A stretch of DNA of 64,000 nucleotides, taken from positions 24,809,141-24,873,140 of the forward strand of contig CP136065.1 in NCBI GenBank assembly GCA_032622095.1. The letters run 5' to 3'. The translations under genes were made by a program, and so were the position numbers. Under the pieces are notes generated by a model that was given only the letters and a program-made list of their open reading frames with translations, was not told the DNA's origin and did not search any database. This document shows, one piece after another, positions 46,360-59,445 of the stretch. How positions within the stretch are numbered: position 1 is the stretch's first letter; each line of letters begins with the position of its first letter. The DNA is from Siphonodentalium dalli (Eukaryota; Mollusca; Scaphopoda; Gadilida; Siphonodentaliidae).

Positions 46360-46714
46360 AACGTATCCTCGTGCACATAATCGACCGATAATGTGAAGTA
46401 GGTACAAAATGTTATTATTTCATTCTGAAATAAGCAGACAATGGATTCTTACCTGTTATTTCGTTTTATGACGCGGATCACAGTGAAAACACATGTTAAA
46501 GAGGGTACACCTGACATGTCGGAGTTTGTTTATTTGTGTCATTTTCCGAACATAATTTGCTTAGAATCGCCTCATTATGAGTCGATAATGTTACTAAAAC
46601 GCTCTAAATTTCAGCACATTATCACCTCAAAATAAGCAAATTCTAGGCAGATTATCTACCTAAAACAAGTTATATTGCAATCAGATAAGGTGCGGGTTTT
46701 CGGGAGAACAGGCT
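46360..46714 (+). mobile_element. Family J copy 3
   Basis: Starts near CGTATCCTCGTGCACATAAT and ends GGTTTTCGGGAGAACAGGCTG (read as GGTTTTCGGG and AGAACAGGCTG). It contains CTGAAATAAGCAGACAATGG and GTTATTTCGTTTTATG as in copies 1 and 2. A further 3'-end-like phrase, ATTTTCGGGAGAACAGG, lies at about 47000. Confidence 0.65.
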
Positions 46715-47159
46715 GCTATTTTAATCCTTTCTATACTAAATACCCATTGATGAGTAATTCGCTCAGGTAATGTTCACATAACGTTCAACAAAGTTGCAAG
46801 TTGCATTCACACAGTACATAAACCAACCTGCATGCAAGGTCCGGTGTACAAATGTATGCGTGAATGTAAATATGCAGTATACCCCTCATGCAAATAGGTT
46901 CATTTACGTGCCCCAGTTACGTTCATATAGAGCGTAATTCAGATTCAAATAACGCCGATATGGGCGTATTTGGGTTTTGAAATACGTTCAATATGCACCT
47001 ATTTTCGGGAGAACAGGTTGAAATGTAGGTACATAATATACGCGAAAATTGAAAGAATGCTTGTGGGTGCAGGTTAATGATATATCTTTTGTCTATCGAA
47101 TGCTATGCACGAGAACGTCACTCGTGACCATATAGAGAAAGTGCATATGTTCTAATATA
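46715..47159. other. Unassigned stretch
   Basis: Apart from the J-like end phrase near 47000, nothing was recognised. Confidence 0.4.
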
Positions 47160-47720
47160 TCATGTCATGAATCTCTGCTCTGGCTACGCCCGTAGTTATA
47201 ATACCACGAAATACAGATATGCGCCCAGTCGCCAGTAGCAACCTGTTGAAACGATAGAACCCTATATGAGAAGATATAACTACAAAATACAGATGTGCGC
47301 CGAGTCGCATGCGGAAACCCGAGGAAACCGACAGAATCATAAACCGCGAGAACCAGTTGTCGAGGAAATCGAAAGAAACCCTAAACCGCGAGAAGAGATT
47401 ACCACACAATACAGATATGCGCCCGGTCGCATGCGGAAACACAATGAAACAAACAGAACCCTAAACCACGAGAACCATGCAGTCGTCTGCGGCAACCCGA
47501 GGAAACAGAAAGAAACCTAAACTGCGAGAAGAAATTAACACAAAATAGAGATATATGCGCTCAGTCGTCAGTAGCAACGGGAGGAAACGATAGAGCCGTA
47601 AACCTAGAGATGACATTACTACAAAATAGAGATATGCGCTCATTCGACCGAGGAAACAGATAGACCCTAAACCGAGAGAAGAGATTACTACAAAGTACAG
47701 ATCTGCAACTGATCCTTCTA
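47160..47720 (+). repeat. Degenerate long tandem repeat with variable unit (about 70-135 bp)
   Basis: TACAGATATGCGCCC-type phrases occur at about 47211, 47285, 47410, 47546, 47625 and 47696. Each is followed by CCGAGGAAAC-type and CTAAACCGCGAGAA-type words. Open frames on both strands result. Confidence 0.75.
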
Positions 47721-47941
47721 AGCGGAGGAGGATTTCTAATCGTTTCACTTCGGGGGAAAAAATTCCATAATATTTAATAGAAATTAAGCTCATTCCCAGA
47801 CACAAGCGGGCACGGGGGAAATGGATGATTCGGCGTGTTATAGTGACACGGCTATCGGGGATTTTATCGTGTCTGCTTCGAGCGATAAACCTTCTGAAGA
47901 ACGCCGGAAATTCGTGCACACCTCACTGCTATTCAATATCC

Positions 47942-48560
47942 CGTCTCCATGCCTACTTTACGAGATGATTGTTGTCGACTTCATGGAAATGTCAAGGGGG
48001 GTTTCAAAACCACTTTACTGCGTGCGATTGTTCCGGCGGGAAAGGGGGGGGGTAAATAACTTTACTGCGTACGAGTGTTTAGGACTTTTAGAATTTCGAT
48101 TATTATGCTTTATATATCTTTATTATCCTCCATATTTGAAGGGTTAGATACAAACTTACAATAAATTGTATTATAAACATATATACAAATACATATAGTG
48201 CCGCAGGCAAAAAACATATTTTATACAGGAATGCATAATTACATCATGGCAGCTTAAATTGACTGAACAACGTGAGAAAACCGCGATATCAGAAAAAAAT
48301 GTAAACATAGAGGAGAAAGGGACTAATGCTTTTACGCATAAGAAGAAAACAAAACTAAATTAAAGATATGGCCTTAATTGTTATTCAACATGAAAACATC
48401 GCTTGCATACATATACATGTATATATTTCACTTCACGTCTCCATGCCTAGTTTACGAGATGATTGTTGTCGACTTCATGGAAATGTCAAGGGGGGGGGTT
48501 CAAAACCACTTTACTGCGTGCGATTGTTCCGGTGGGAAAAAGGGGGGGGGTAAATAACTT
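47942..48560 (+). repeat. ~120-bp duplication about 496 bp apart
   Basis: TCTCCATGCCTACTTTACG, GATGATTGTTGTCGACTTCA and GGAAATGTCAAGGGGGG at 47942-48065 recur at 48437-48560 as TCTCCATGCCTAGTTTACG and so on. Both copies have poly-G runs of variable length and CTTTACTGCGT. Confidence 0.85.
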
Positions 48561-49744
48561 TACTGCGTAAGAGAGTTTATGACGTTTATAATTTCGATTA
48601 TTATGCTTTTGTACAATATGTTGATGCACTGTACACGGTATACATAGACCCGCTGGATTCAATACTATAAAACGATCACATGTGTAATTTACAGGATAAT
48701 GAAATGCCGAATACTATAAACACCAATATTCAACGGGTACATGTGTTTTTACGATGCTTTAGTTTATCTTGGCAAAACATCCGTAGAAAGAGTATATGGT
48801 TATTACCTTGTATATGTCGAGTTGTATGACACTCTACTTTCCTCAAACTTGTAATTTGCAATTAACACGTATTCAAGATTTATATTACTGAACCCTGGGT
48901 GCAAATATTCATGCATGATCTGACAGCTTCGCTGGACCAGTAATCTGGTCTAAACGTTGCCTGTATTTCAGGATTAATGTTCAACCGTTCATCAAGATTG
49001 TTTCATTTTAAATTCCGGGATCAGTTAATTCGCCATGAGGTCCGTATCTTCTCGTTTACAAGTCTTTACACTTTTGGCCATGAAAAAAAAAACATTTGTC
49101 GGCTGCAGCTGTTCGCAACCGTGGAATCTGCAAATTTGCCGACAGCGGATCAGAACGCTATTTAATGTTGACCATATGAGGATATATTACAAAGAAATGT
49201 TCATTATTGTTCAGCCACTTTGGACTTTGACCTTCACATTTGGAGGTTTACTGATTAATGCGTTATCGTTCTCTGCTGACTCGAGTGCGATATATTGATA
49301 GAAATTTATCAATATCTAATGTCTGAGCCGTGAACTTAGCTGACATCTATTCCCGTGTCTATTTAGGACAGTGATCCTTCCTCAATGTATTCAGTTGCCG
49401 CAATGTCATGATATAGTTTGATGGATGGAACGACACAAAACCCACAATTAACCAATCATTCAACTCATTATAGTTACCGCGTTTGTGGTCAATGAGTTCC
49501 AACAAGATTATTTTTAAAGTTCGCAAAATGTTTCAATCAGGAGTTGCAATCAGGGTTTCGGGCTAAATATTGCGAAACTTATTTTTTATTTAGTTTCTAG
49601 TGTATAAATTTTTGTTTGGAAAAAAAGTGCTACATGAAAGATGCTATTTTTATATTTAATATTATGTGCATTTATTACTCATCCTTTCGATATATTAGAG
49701 GAATACCAATAATAACTAGAGGGTTAAAATTCTGGCCTGCAGAA
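48561..49744. other. Unassigned stretch
   Basis: No repeat match or coding motif was recognised. Small overlapping frames at 48977-49298 lack support. Confidence 0.4.
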
Positions 49745-50175
49745 TTTTGATACTTCCATATAAATTCCCCATCCCCGATCACCATCCATAATTCAATCCT
49801 CCACCCACCGCTATTCAATCCTTACCCATAAACCGCTTCATAACCCTGATATTTCAATAAGAACAGCCTTAGTCGTAGCCGATCCATAATCACAACCCTT
49901 TCCATAGACATATCTACAGCACTTAACTCTAACCCAATAAAATACCCTGAACATATTCATTACCCTCCTGCAAACCATATCCATAGCTATACATTGACCT
50001 TACCATAACCCTTTCGACAAGCCTAGTCATACGTATACACGTACCCAAAACCAAATCCTTTGTAAAACTGACAACATCACAATTTTGACATTCACAATAT
50101 CCACAACTGTAACCCAATTTATAAACCACATCATGTCCATAACTTTAACATTAAACATAACCCTGATCTACACAC
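49745..50175 (+). repeat. G-poor, CCATAACC-type degenerate simple repeat
   Basis: About 430 bp almost lacking G on the plus strand, made of irregular CATAACCCT, CCATAATC and TCCATAGC words. It looks like an old short-period repeat with strong strand asymmetry. Confidence 0.55.
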
Positions 50176-50729
50176 ATATATAATCTTATACTTAATGTAT
50201 TATATAGTCATCAGGGTATAACATATTAAATATGAGTCGAAGAATTCTGACCGGAAATTATTCTATTGATTAATATTGATTTCATTTCGAATATCTACTG
50301 GTCTAAAAATGTGTGGTTGTTCAGCTAACGAACAATAATGGTTACTGTTACCAGTGACCAGGTCTGTTCTAAAAATAAATCAATAACTTGTCCCAATTAA
50401 ACATCTCATTTCATAATGAAATATTTGAAATAAATTCAATATGAGCTGATAGAAGTCTTTCCGGACAAGGGTCTTTAATTCATATTTATCATTTTGTATC
50501 CACAAAACTATTTAAAACTTGTTATTTAAAGAGTTAGTCATATTCTTAACCCTTCACATTAAATTTTATAACTGTATACTGTCATCCGGGAGTATTTTTC
50601 TACATGATAAGTGAATGCATGTAATATCTATCGGGCACTTAATCTTGATTAACTCATTGGGCATTCATTTGAAAAGTTAAACAAATTCACCGAATTTCCA
50701 CGTGGATAGTACCGACCACATCCAATTTG

Positions 50730-51990
50730 TTTTATCTCAATTTCTCCATTTTGTTCTTTGCGAGTTTAACTTGAAGTTGCCAAAAGCCTCGACCAACCGG
50801 TGCGCGTTTTCCGTTAGACGGATGGCTTTTATACCACAGTCAAACTTTCAAGATGTATCTATGGTATACTGATGCAGATGCTCATACATTTCACTCACTC
50901 CTTCATTATCCTGCCTGAAATTCGACTTTTGCCACATATCGATGTAGGCTGTGTTCCTATGCATGTAGTATGTATTACGCTATATATCGTCGCCACGAGT
51001 GAATTATTTGCTCTAAAACTTAAGAAATCGCACCAGTGTTGGGCGTTGGTATCCCTTATCACAACCACACGTCAACAAAATTTTATCTCCATATTTGATT
51101 TTTCCAAGTATTTTTAGACTTTTGGTTTTTGTTGGAATTTGCCAATATGTACCCACCTGAACACAAGCTGTCCGTTAGTCAGGTTGCTCTGTGAGTAGAG
51201 GGGTCAAACTTTGGGATATTAACAAAAATATATCAACGTACCTGCTCCTGCATTACCTCGCTCCTTCATTAACCCTTTAGGATTTGGCCAGAAAAATAGC
51301 TTAGTGATACAGCACTTAAATATACGTGTTAACATTATAAAGCCTCGCCACGGGTAAACCTTCTACCTTAGGGCAAATTAAGCAGATATCGATAAGTTGC
51401 GCTTGGATACTATCTATCATATCCACTAATCAAAATTTTGTTTTATCGATGTTTGATTTTTAGACAATTTTTCCCCCTTCGATTTTCGTTGGAAATTGCA
51501 AAAAGTCTGAACTCACCGGAAGCTAGCACGCTGTTTGATAGTTTACTGTTAAAGTAGAGCTGTCAAACTTTGGGGGGCTACCTACGGGATAATGCAGTAC
51601 CTGCTCCTACATTAACCTTGCTCATCAATTAGCCCGTTGGATTTGGCGCCAAAAATAAGTCATTTTTATTGTCGATGTCGTAGATCGGTAACGGTTTGGG
51701 AAAAAAACTTAAAAATGGTATATTCCGGTGCGAATCACTCTTCCCATTCGGAAAAAGCTATAAAAATATTATACCGCTGGACATGTTTTTTTTTTTTGTT
51801 TTTTTTTTTTTTGTTGCAAAATCTGCCGTTTACATCCGCCACCCGTCAGCCTGGTCTCACCACCCTCGGCCTGGTCTCACCACCCCGACCTCGTATCATT
51901 ACCCAGCATGGTTTCGTCGCCTCCCCGGTTATGCTTCATCCTCTCCCATGCTCCTTCATTATCCAAATTATTTAATTTTCGATTTGTTAT
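50730..51990 (+). repeat. Degenerate ~355-bp tandem repeat, 3-4 units
   Basis: Units share TTTTATCTCCATATTTGATT-type, GTTGGAATTTGCCA-type, GAGGGGTCAAACTTTGGG-type and CTCCTTCATTA-type blocks at about 50735-50925, 51075-51280, 51430-51650 and a partial unit to 51990. A poly-T run is at 51787-51814. The array runs into the 1389-bp array that follows. Confidence 0.6.
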
Positions 51991-54900
51991 AACTTGGTCA
52001 ATTCTGAACCGATTTCCAAAATTCTTTCAGGAGGATCATTAGTATGTCCTATAGATACACGACGGTAAAAGTAGTTGAAATCATCGAAAAAAAATATTTC
52101 GAAAATTTTGCCCCCACCCAAACCCCAAAAATATAAGTCCGTTCCTGTTCAAAACTTATTTTCATAGCAAGTTGCTAATAAGTAACTGCATAGAAGCCCT
52201 CATATCTGGCTACCTTGAATGTTATAGGCGGACACAGGATATGAAATAAATCGAATTTTGCGAATCATGGGCGACAACTCTGTAGGGAAAGCTCGGACAT
52301 AAATTGTAAAGCATGGACACAATAGGGCCTACTGAGTTGTACATACGGTCCAAATTTCAAGTTGCTGCTGTTCATACTTTTCGAGATACTGCAACCCCCA
52401 GTTTTACACATAAAGGGAGATAACTCTGCAAATCAAGTTAGGACAAAATCCTATATAGCCCGATGCACTACAACTACCATAGGGCTATAAACATACCAAA
52501 ATCCAGCGCTCTATCTCTCATACTTCCTGAGATATAAGGGTTATAAAATTGCTTAGTATAATAATAAATAATATTGGAAAAAAAATAATAAATTGAATAA
52601 CAATATACTTCCATATTAAAATATGGAAGTATAATAAGGGAATCGCGCGGAATTGATTGGAATGTTGATAGTATGGTTTATTGACATTTCTGTGTTCAGT
52701 TGGAGCGTTCTGGTGTGACCCCCACACATGCCTCGAAATTTGGTGACGCGGATAGCAAATTCGCCATATCTCGGCCAATTTTCGCGATATCTAGCTAATT
52801 TTTGCGTCATTGTGTTCGTATTTGATGTCTCTTTAATATTTAGTAGGGTTCTGGTAAGGTACTGTGGTGATATTCTACTATGTAGGCCAATATGTATGTT
52901 GTTCAGTACATACTTTTCGAATATCTCTGGCCTCCATCGTCGTAATACCACAAGTAGGTAATCGTTTTGAAGTACTGGAAATTCCCCATCGAATGACACC
53001 AAACACGTGACGATCGGTTGAAGAAATTTAAATTCATAGTGCATTTTCTGTAAACTTGAAAAAAAGGAAGGGGCCACAATTTCTACATTTGGCAACCGAT
53101 TCACAAAATTCACTCATAATGGCCCTCAATACACATTATAGATACTTCACAACAATTTTGGTTCAAATCGGAAACAACAAAAAAATTATCAATTTTGACC
53201 CCATCCCTAGTGCGGACAAATTTCACTCGATCTTGGTCAAAATTTTACCAACTCGTGTTCTCTCTATGTATAACACGCTCACATAAACCAAATCCAGTTT
53301 ATGTGCGTCGTCTAGGAGGAGATAGAGTGACAAGCACTTTCTCCTCAATTGATGTATGAATACAATTTTCGATGATCTGTAACTTGGACATTTCTGAACC
53401 GATTTCCAAAATTCTTTCAGGAGGATCATTAGTACGTCCTATAGATACACGACAGTAAAAGTAGTTGAAATCATCGAAAAAAAATATTTCGAAAATTTTG
53501 CCCCCACCCAAACCCCAAAAATATAAGTCCGTTCCTGTTCAAAACTTATTTTCATAGCAAGTTGCTAATAAGTAACTGCATAGAAGCCCTCATATCTGGC
53601 TACCTTGAATGTTATAGGCGGACACAGGATATGAAATAAATCGAATTTTGCGAATCATGGGCGACAACTCTGTAGGGAAAGCTCGGACATAAATTGTAAA
53701 GCATGGACACAATAGGGCCTACTGAGTTGTACATACGGTCCAAATTTCAAGTTGCTGCTGTTCATACTTTTCGAGATACTGCAACCCCCAGTTCTACACA
53801 TAAAGGGAGATAACTCTGCAAATCAAGTTAGGACAAAATCCTATATAGCCCGATGCACTACAACTACCATAGGGCTATAAACATACCAAAATCCAGCGCT
53901 CTATCTCTCATACTTCCTGAGATATAAGGGTTATAAAATTGCTTAGTATAATAATAAATAATATTGGAAAAAAATAATAAATTGAATAACAATATACTTC
54001 CATATTAAAATATGGAAGTATAATAAGGGAATCGCGCGGAATTGATTGGAATGTTGATAGTATGGTTTATTGACATTTCTGTGTTCAGTTGGAGCGTTCT
54101 GGTGTGACCCCCACACATGCCTCGAAATTTGGTGACGCGGATAGCATATTCGCCATATCTCGGCCAATTTTCGCGATATCGAGCTAATTTTTGCGTCATT
54201 GTGTTCGTATTTGATGTCTCTTTAATATTTAGTAGGGTTCTGGTAAGGTACTGTGGTGATATTCTACTATGTAGGCCAATATGTATGTTGTTCAGTACAT
54301 ACTTTTCGAATATCTCTGGCCTCCATCGTCGTAATACCACAAGTAGGTAATCGTTTTGAAGTACTGGAAATTCCCCATCGAATGACACCAAACACGTGAC
54401 GATCGGTTGAAGAAATTTAAATTCATAGTGCATTTTCTGTAAACTTGAAAAAAAGGAAGGGGCCACAATTTCTACATTTGGCAACCGATTCACAAAATTC
54501 ACTCATAATGGCCCTCAATACACATTATAGATACTTCACAACAATTTTGGTTCAAATCGGAAACAACAAAAAAATTATAAATTTTGACCCCATCCCTAGT
54601 GCGGACAAATTTCACTCGATCTTGGTCAAAATTTTACCAACTCGTGTTCTCTCTATGTATAACACGCTCACATAAACCAAATCCAGTTTATGTGCGTCGT
54701 CTAGGAGGAGATAGAGTGACAAGCACTTTCTCCTCAATTGATGTATGAATACAATTTTCGATGATCTGTAACTTGGACATTTCTGAACCGATTTCCAAAA
54801 TTCTTTCAGGAGGATCATTAGTACGTCCTATAGATACACGACAGTAAAAGTAGTTGAAATCATCGAAAAAAAATATTTCGAAAATTTTGCCCCCACCCAA

Positions 54901-55412
54901 ACCCCAAAAATATAAGTCCGTTCCTGTTCAAAACTTATTTTCATAGCAAGTTGCTAATAAGTAACTGCATAGAAGCCCTCATATCTGGCTACCTTGAATG
55001 TTATAGGCGGACACAGGATATGAAATAAATCGAATTTTGCGAATCATGGGCGACAACTCTGTAGGGAAAGCTCGGACATAAATTGTAAAGCATGGACACA
55101 ATAGGGCCTACTGAGTTGTACATACGGTCCAAATTTCAAGTTGCTGCTGTTCATACTTTTCGAGATACTGCAACCCCAAGTTTTACACATAAAGGGAGAT
55201 AACTCTGCAAATCAAGTTAGGACAAAATCCTATATAGCCCGATGCACTACAACTACCATAGGGCTATAAACATACCAAAATCCAGCGCTCTATCTCTCAT
55301 ACTTCCTGAGATATAAGGGTTATAAAATTGCTTAGTATAATAATAAATAATATTGGAAAAAAATAATAAATTGAATAACAATATACTTCCATATTAAAAT
55401 ATGGAAGTATAA
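51990..55412 (+). repeat. 1389-bp tandem repeat, X-Y-X-Y-X arrangement
   Basis: TTCTGAACCGATTTCC begins three copies at about 52003, 53392 and 54781. Block X (~635 bp) ends at the palindrome ATACTTCCATATTAAAATAT plus GGAAGTAT (52607-52635, 53996-54023, 55384-55412). Block Y (~754 bp) follows the first two X only. Copies differ by a handful of single bases. Block X carries AAAGGGAGATAACTC. A 165-codon minus-strand frame in Y (52616-53113 and 54005-54502) differs by one residue between copies and resembles nothing I know. Confidence 0.95.
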
Positions 55413-55555
55413 TTATGTAATACTAGTTTATTCTCTGAACAAAATAACAATGATGTCGATAAAAGGAAGGTATATACACAGAAATGGAGAGAAGGAACTT
55501 AATGCATTATATACACAATATACAATAATCTCCCGATTGCCATGGCGCCTGTTCA

Positions 55556-55800
55556 TCGTCATTTTTATCATCATTATCATCATCATCATTATCATCATCA
55601 TCATCATTATCATCATCATCATTATCATCATCATCATCATCATCATCATCGTCGTCGTCATCATTATCATCATCATTATCATCATTATCATCATCATCAT
55701 CGTCGTCGTCATCATTATCATCATCATTATCATCATTATCATCATCATCATCGTCGGCATCATCATCGTCAGCGTCATATCATCATAATAATAATTGTCC
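55556..55800 (+). repeat. ATC/ATT trinucleotide microsatellite
   Basis: TCATCATCATTATCATC-type runs with CGTCGTCGTC blocks. A ~66-bp higher-order unit is repeated (about 55648-55714 and 55700-55760). Open frames of Ile, His or Met runs are artefacts. Confidence 0.95.
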
Positions 55801-55982
55801 TCGTCCCATTAACGTCATCGTCAGCATCATAGCATCATCATCATAATTGTCATCGCTATATTCGTAGTCGCTCCGTCCATCACCATTATTATCATTATCA
55901 TCCTCATCTTTCAATAACATATTGGTCCGAATCGGCATTTCTGGTTTAGACTATGTTTTATTCTAGACCTGGTTTTACTCAG

Positions 55983-56168
55983 TTTAAACGGACATGGCTC
56001 ATTCGAACCTCCAATTTTTTGTCTACGTAATTTGGAGCGATGGATACGATAGGTCGATAAGTAAGCGAACTATTGATATACCATCTTCATATGCTCTGAG
56101 AAACACCTGCAAAAGTCACAGCCATTTTTCAGCCGTTTTCAACTTTTCGCCAGAAGTCAGATAGACGC
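55983..56168 (-). mobile_element. Family C fragment (right end, inverted)
   Basis: From TTTAAACGGACATGGCTCAT through TACGTAATTTGGAGCG to TTTCGCCAGAAGTCAG, matching the inverse of the right ~190 bp of family C. The left part is missing. Confidence 0.7.
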
Positions 56169-57230
56169 AGTCATCCATCGGTTATAGTACACGTTCAGAT
56201 ATATGTGTGATATACGACTTACATAATAATACAATATACAACGAATGTTTGAGTTATAGGTGAAGCTATATACTATATAGCCGACTAATAATTTATATTG
56301 TCAGAATTAATGTACACTGATAAACATCAATAAATCATGCAACCTCCCATTTTGTGTTACTTTAAACAAGGGTGTTCTGTCCTTCGGGTGAATGTTTCTT
56401 GCCGAGGTAAAATTAGGCTTTAACAGCAAAGAATCATTTCGATTCCAAATTCTGCACTTTAACAGTATGATGTTGGGTTAGTTGAGTTTTTGTTTTGTTT
56501 TAACAGTGGCCCATGTAACGACATTGTCAGTTTTATTGGTAGAGGAGGAAAGACTGCACACCGTATAAATACACAATATATCACATACCACACATAAACT
56601 CTGAAATTAACTGAAAACCCAGATGCACGATTTGGGTTACCCACCCTTTGCTCGGAACAATCTGCTCTCATCGGGAATCGATTATAACGAGGTAATGTGG
56701 CACATACTCAACTGAGGATTACTGGACCAACTGGGCTCTCGGAAAATATAGGAACTGCACTATCTTCATTTCATTTGTCGTATGAAAATTGGGCAAGTGA
56801 GGCTTCTATATATACAATATAAAGTGTGCCGGTTTGTTTGTATTTACTTCGTTTGTCGGGGATATAAATATTAGTTTCGTTCGTACGTACGTCTGGTCGT
56901 CCTTCCGTCCGTGACAACTGTGGAGCCCTATATCCCAGTCAACATAGGTAGGATTTCAACAACATTTGGTATACGCTCATGGACCAGCGTGGGGAATGAA
57001 AGAATACACTATGGAACGCGCTTCGCCCATTTATTCTCCGAAGAGCTATGACCCTTTGAGTGGACATGCATTTGGATCTCTGTATCTCAGTTAATATAGG
57101 TCACGTTTGAATTAACTTTATTGTGCGCAGGAGGCAAAATTAAGGGAGCATGCGATATCCACATGTAACATGGTTTGTCCATCTATTTCTTCTGAGGTTG
57201 TCGCCCTTGTAGTGCAAAACACGTCGTCTC
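56169..57230. other. Unassigned stretch
   Basis: GTACGTACGTCTGGTCGTCC and TTCCGTCCGTGACAA near 56883-56917 resemble CGTCCGTCCGTGACAA-type repeats that I recall from mollusc DNA. No gene was recognised. Confidence 0.35.
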
Positions 57231-57315
57231 GATATCTCCGTCACCGTAGACCGGCTGTGATATCTCCATCACCGTAGACCGGCTGTGATATCTCCATCAC
57301 CGTAGACCGGCTGTT
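57231..57315 (+). repeat. 28-bp tandem repeat, three units
   Basis: GATATCTCCGTCACCGTAGA plus CCGGCTGT, repeated three times with one substitution (CCG to CCA). Confidence 0.95.
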
Positions 57316-58476
57316 ATTGATCGTTCGTATAACCACGATGGGGTGAAGGGTGTTCACTTGTAATGTGTTTTTTTCTGGTCATTGCAGGCAGTGTTAAGAC
57401 ACCTATCTAATTGATGCCACATCAAACAAATTCTCAGCGAAAAGTCAGCTTTAAAATATGCGGGGATACTGGTGTGCACTGAATGGAATAACTTGCCTTT
57501 CGTGAAATATTGCACATTAGCGATATAAAGCACAAAGACCACAATAATCACCACAAGCTGTTACAAGTGTTGCAGTCCTACTTGTCCGTTAGAAAGTATT
57601 GGGAGTTGCCATTGTGAAACTGTTGACAGATTTTATACAAAACGCTTATGAATCGCTTTATTGGATGAATCATTCTTTGGAATTTGAATAATACTCAACG
57701 GATTCAGATTCAATTTAAAGCGCGAGCGGTGGGCAGTACAGTGGCATTACACCCAATTACGTGGCAATCATCCCAAATATCATTAATTGTGCATATATAC
57801 GCTCGGGCAGAGATGTTTTAATCCAACGCCCTATATCCACCGGCAGAACAGTTCTGTTGAAATATCAGTAAATTGCTTCGTTCTTGGTTATAATGGCAAG
57901 GCCCGTTTTATTTGGACATATTTAGCCAGGTTTTGGTCAAATACTTATAAGAACTGAAAAAAAAGGTTGCAGTCTGAGTCAAACGGAACTATGTTATTAT
58001 TCCATGTTGACTTTTGTTCTGCGTTGCTACTCTTAAATGGTGCGGGTTAACATAAAACCAACAGCTTCGAATCACTTTTCTGATTCCGTGTTCGCTAACT
58101 GTCAACAAGAGCAGAAATTTTCCATCTGAACAATGTAGCGCTACCTTCCTTTCTATTGGATATGGTTATTATCAAGAAATATCGCGACGTTCAACTTCTG
58201 AATCAAACAACAACTCAATAGAGAAATATATGACGATTCCCCTCACATATTGTATCTCAATATTCCTGAAGCTGATTACAGATATATTATACAATTATAA
58301 TACGTCATGAAAGAATATCCAAACCCTCTTTGTAAGAACTTTTCGGCCATGCATATGGCCTTCACCAACTTTACGAAAAGGCAGTAAACGATATTTTCAA
58401 GAGAAAACGTAAACAATGATTGTGTTTTGATTGACGGCGACGCGATGACGTACATGCAAACAAAGTTCACTGCCTC
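57316..58476. other. Unassigned stretch
   Basis: No repeat or exon was recognised. A 66-codon minus-strand frame at 57354-57554 has no support. Confidence 0.4.
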
Positions 58477-58713
58477 TTAACCCTTCCATGAATGGAGTTT
58501 CATGAAATTTGGCGAAAACCCTGTGCCAATGCATTTTCTTATATATGCGAGTCCCCCATAGGGAACCACGCCTATATAAGAAAATGCATTGGCCTAACAA
58601 TATTTACCTTGACATTGTAAGCCAGTGCGTTCTCGTATATATGCGAAGTTCCCTATCACTGGCACATGATCTTTAATGCTGTATCAGCGCAGCCCCCGTC
58701 ATGAAAAGGTTAA
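58477..58713. mobile_element. Family G element (palindrome-bearing, TTAA ends)
   Basis: From TTAACCCTTCCATGAATGG to CGTCATGAAAAGGTTAA. It carries a diverged palindromic core (58524-58594, centre CCCCCATAGGG) and a half core at about 58620-58665. The ends differ from families E and F beyond the first ten bases, but the CCCTGTGCCAATGCATT entry phrase is the same. Confidence 0.75.
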
Positions 58714-58802
58714 TAAAGCTGATGCAGGCCGTGTGGCCGAAATTTCTTACCAAGAAAGTGCTGCTATTATATCAGTAAAATCGACGGTCCCTCAGGTTCG
58801 TT

Positions 58803-59445
58803 TTAACCCTTTCAGTGCCAAGTCCGATTTTTGTATCAACCCATATACCCTGTGCCAATGCATTCTTTTATATATGCGAGTCGACCATAGGTCGCCTCGC
58901 ATATATAAGAGAATGCATTGGCCTACCAAATCGACGGTCCCTCAGGTTCGTTTTAACCCTTTCAGTGCCAAGTCCGATTTTTGTATCAACCCATATACCC
59001 TGTGCCAATGCATTCTCTTATATATGCGAGTCGACCATAGGTGAGCCAATGCATTCTCTTATATATGCGAGTCGACCATAGGTCGCCTCGCATATATAAG
59101 AGAATGCATTGGCTTACCAAATTTTCATCATTTGTTATTATTTTTTACAATTTTAATAATTTTTTCTTATAGTCTATACTTTCTTTCAGTGCCAGACTTA
59201 TTTTGTAGGTTTAGTGCCAGGGAATCTTACGTTTTTCATGGGCATCAATATTATTACTATGAATACTTGGTGATAGTTTTGAGTTATAACATACCCCTAA
59301 GGTTTTAACCAGTTTGTTTTTAAATTCGCTATAACATGCTTAAGCATACCCAAAACAAATTCAACATTGTTTTTTTTTCTAGGGCCGATTTTACAGACCG
59401 TAAATTATGGCCGATGAGATCGGCCCCTGGCACTGGAAGGGTTAA
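58803..59445. mobile_element. Family F element (palindrome-bearing, TTAA ends, internal 150-bp duplication)
   Basis: From TTAACCCTTTCAGTGCCAAG to CTGGCACTGGAAGGGTTAA. A left segment starting TCGACGGTCCCTCAGGTTCG is present at 58781 and again at 58931, 150 bp later. Cores lie at 58853-58923, 59003-59040 (half) and 59043-59113. The first copy of the duplicated segment starts ~22 bp before the TTAA, so the duplication reached into flanking DNA. Confidence 0.78.

Noticed and set aside
47821-48147. 108-codon plus-strand frame starting MDDSACYSDTAIGDF
   Set aside because: The first 40 residues look protein-like, but the frame then enters a duplicated poly-G repeat. No donor site or family match supports an exon.
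52616-53113. 165-codon minus-strand frame, repeated at 54005-54502
   Set aside because: Conservation is explained by the recent 1389-bp duplication. There is no recognisable motif, and overlapping frames on the other strand are equally conserved.
55428-55832. Met/Ile/His-run frames
   Set aside because: Products of the ATC/ATT microsatellite on both strands.
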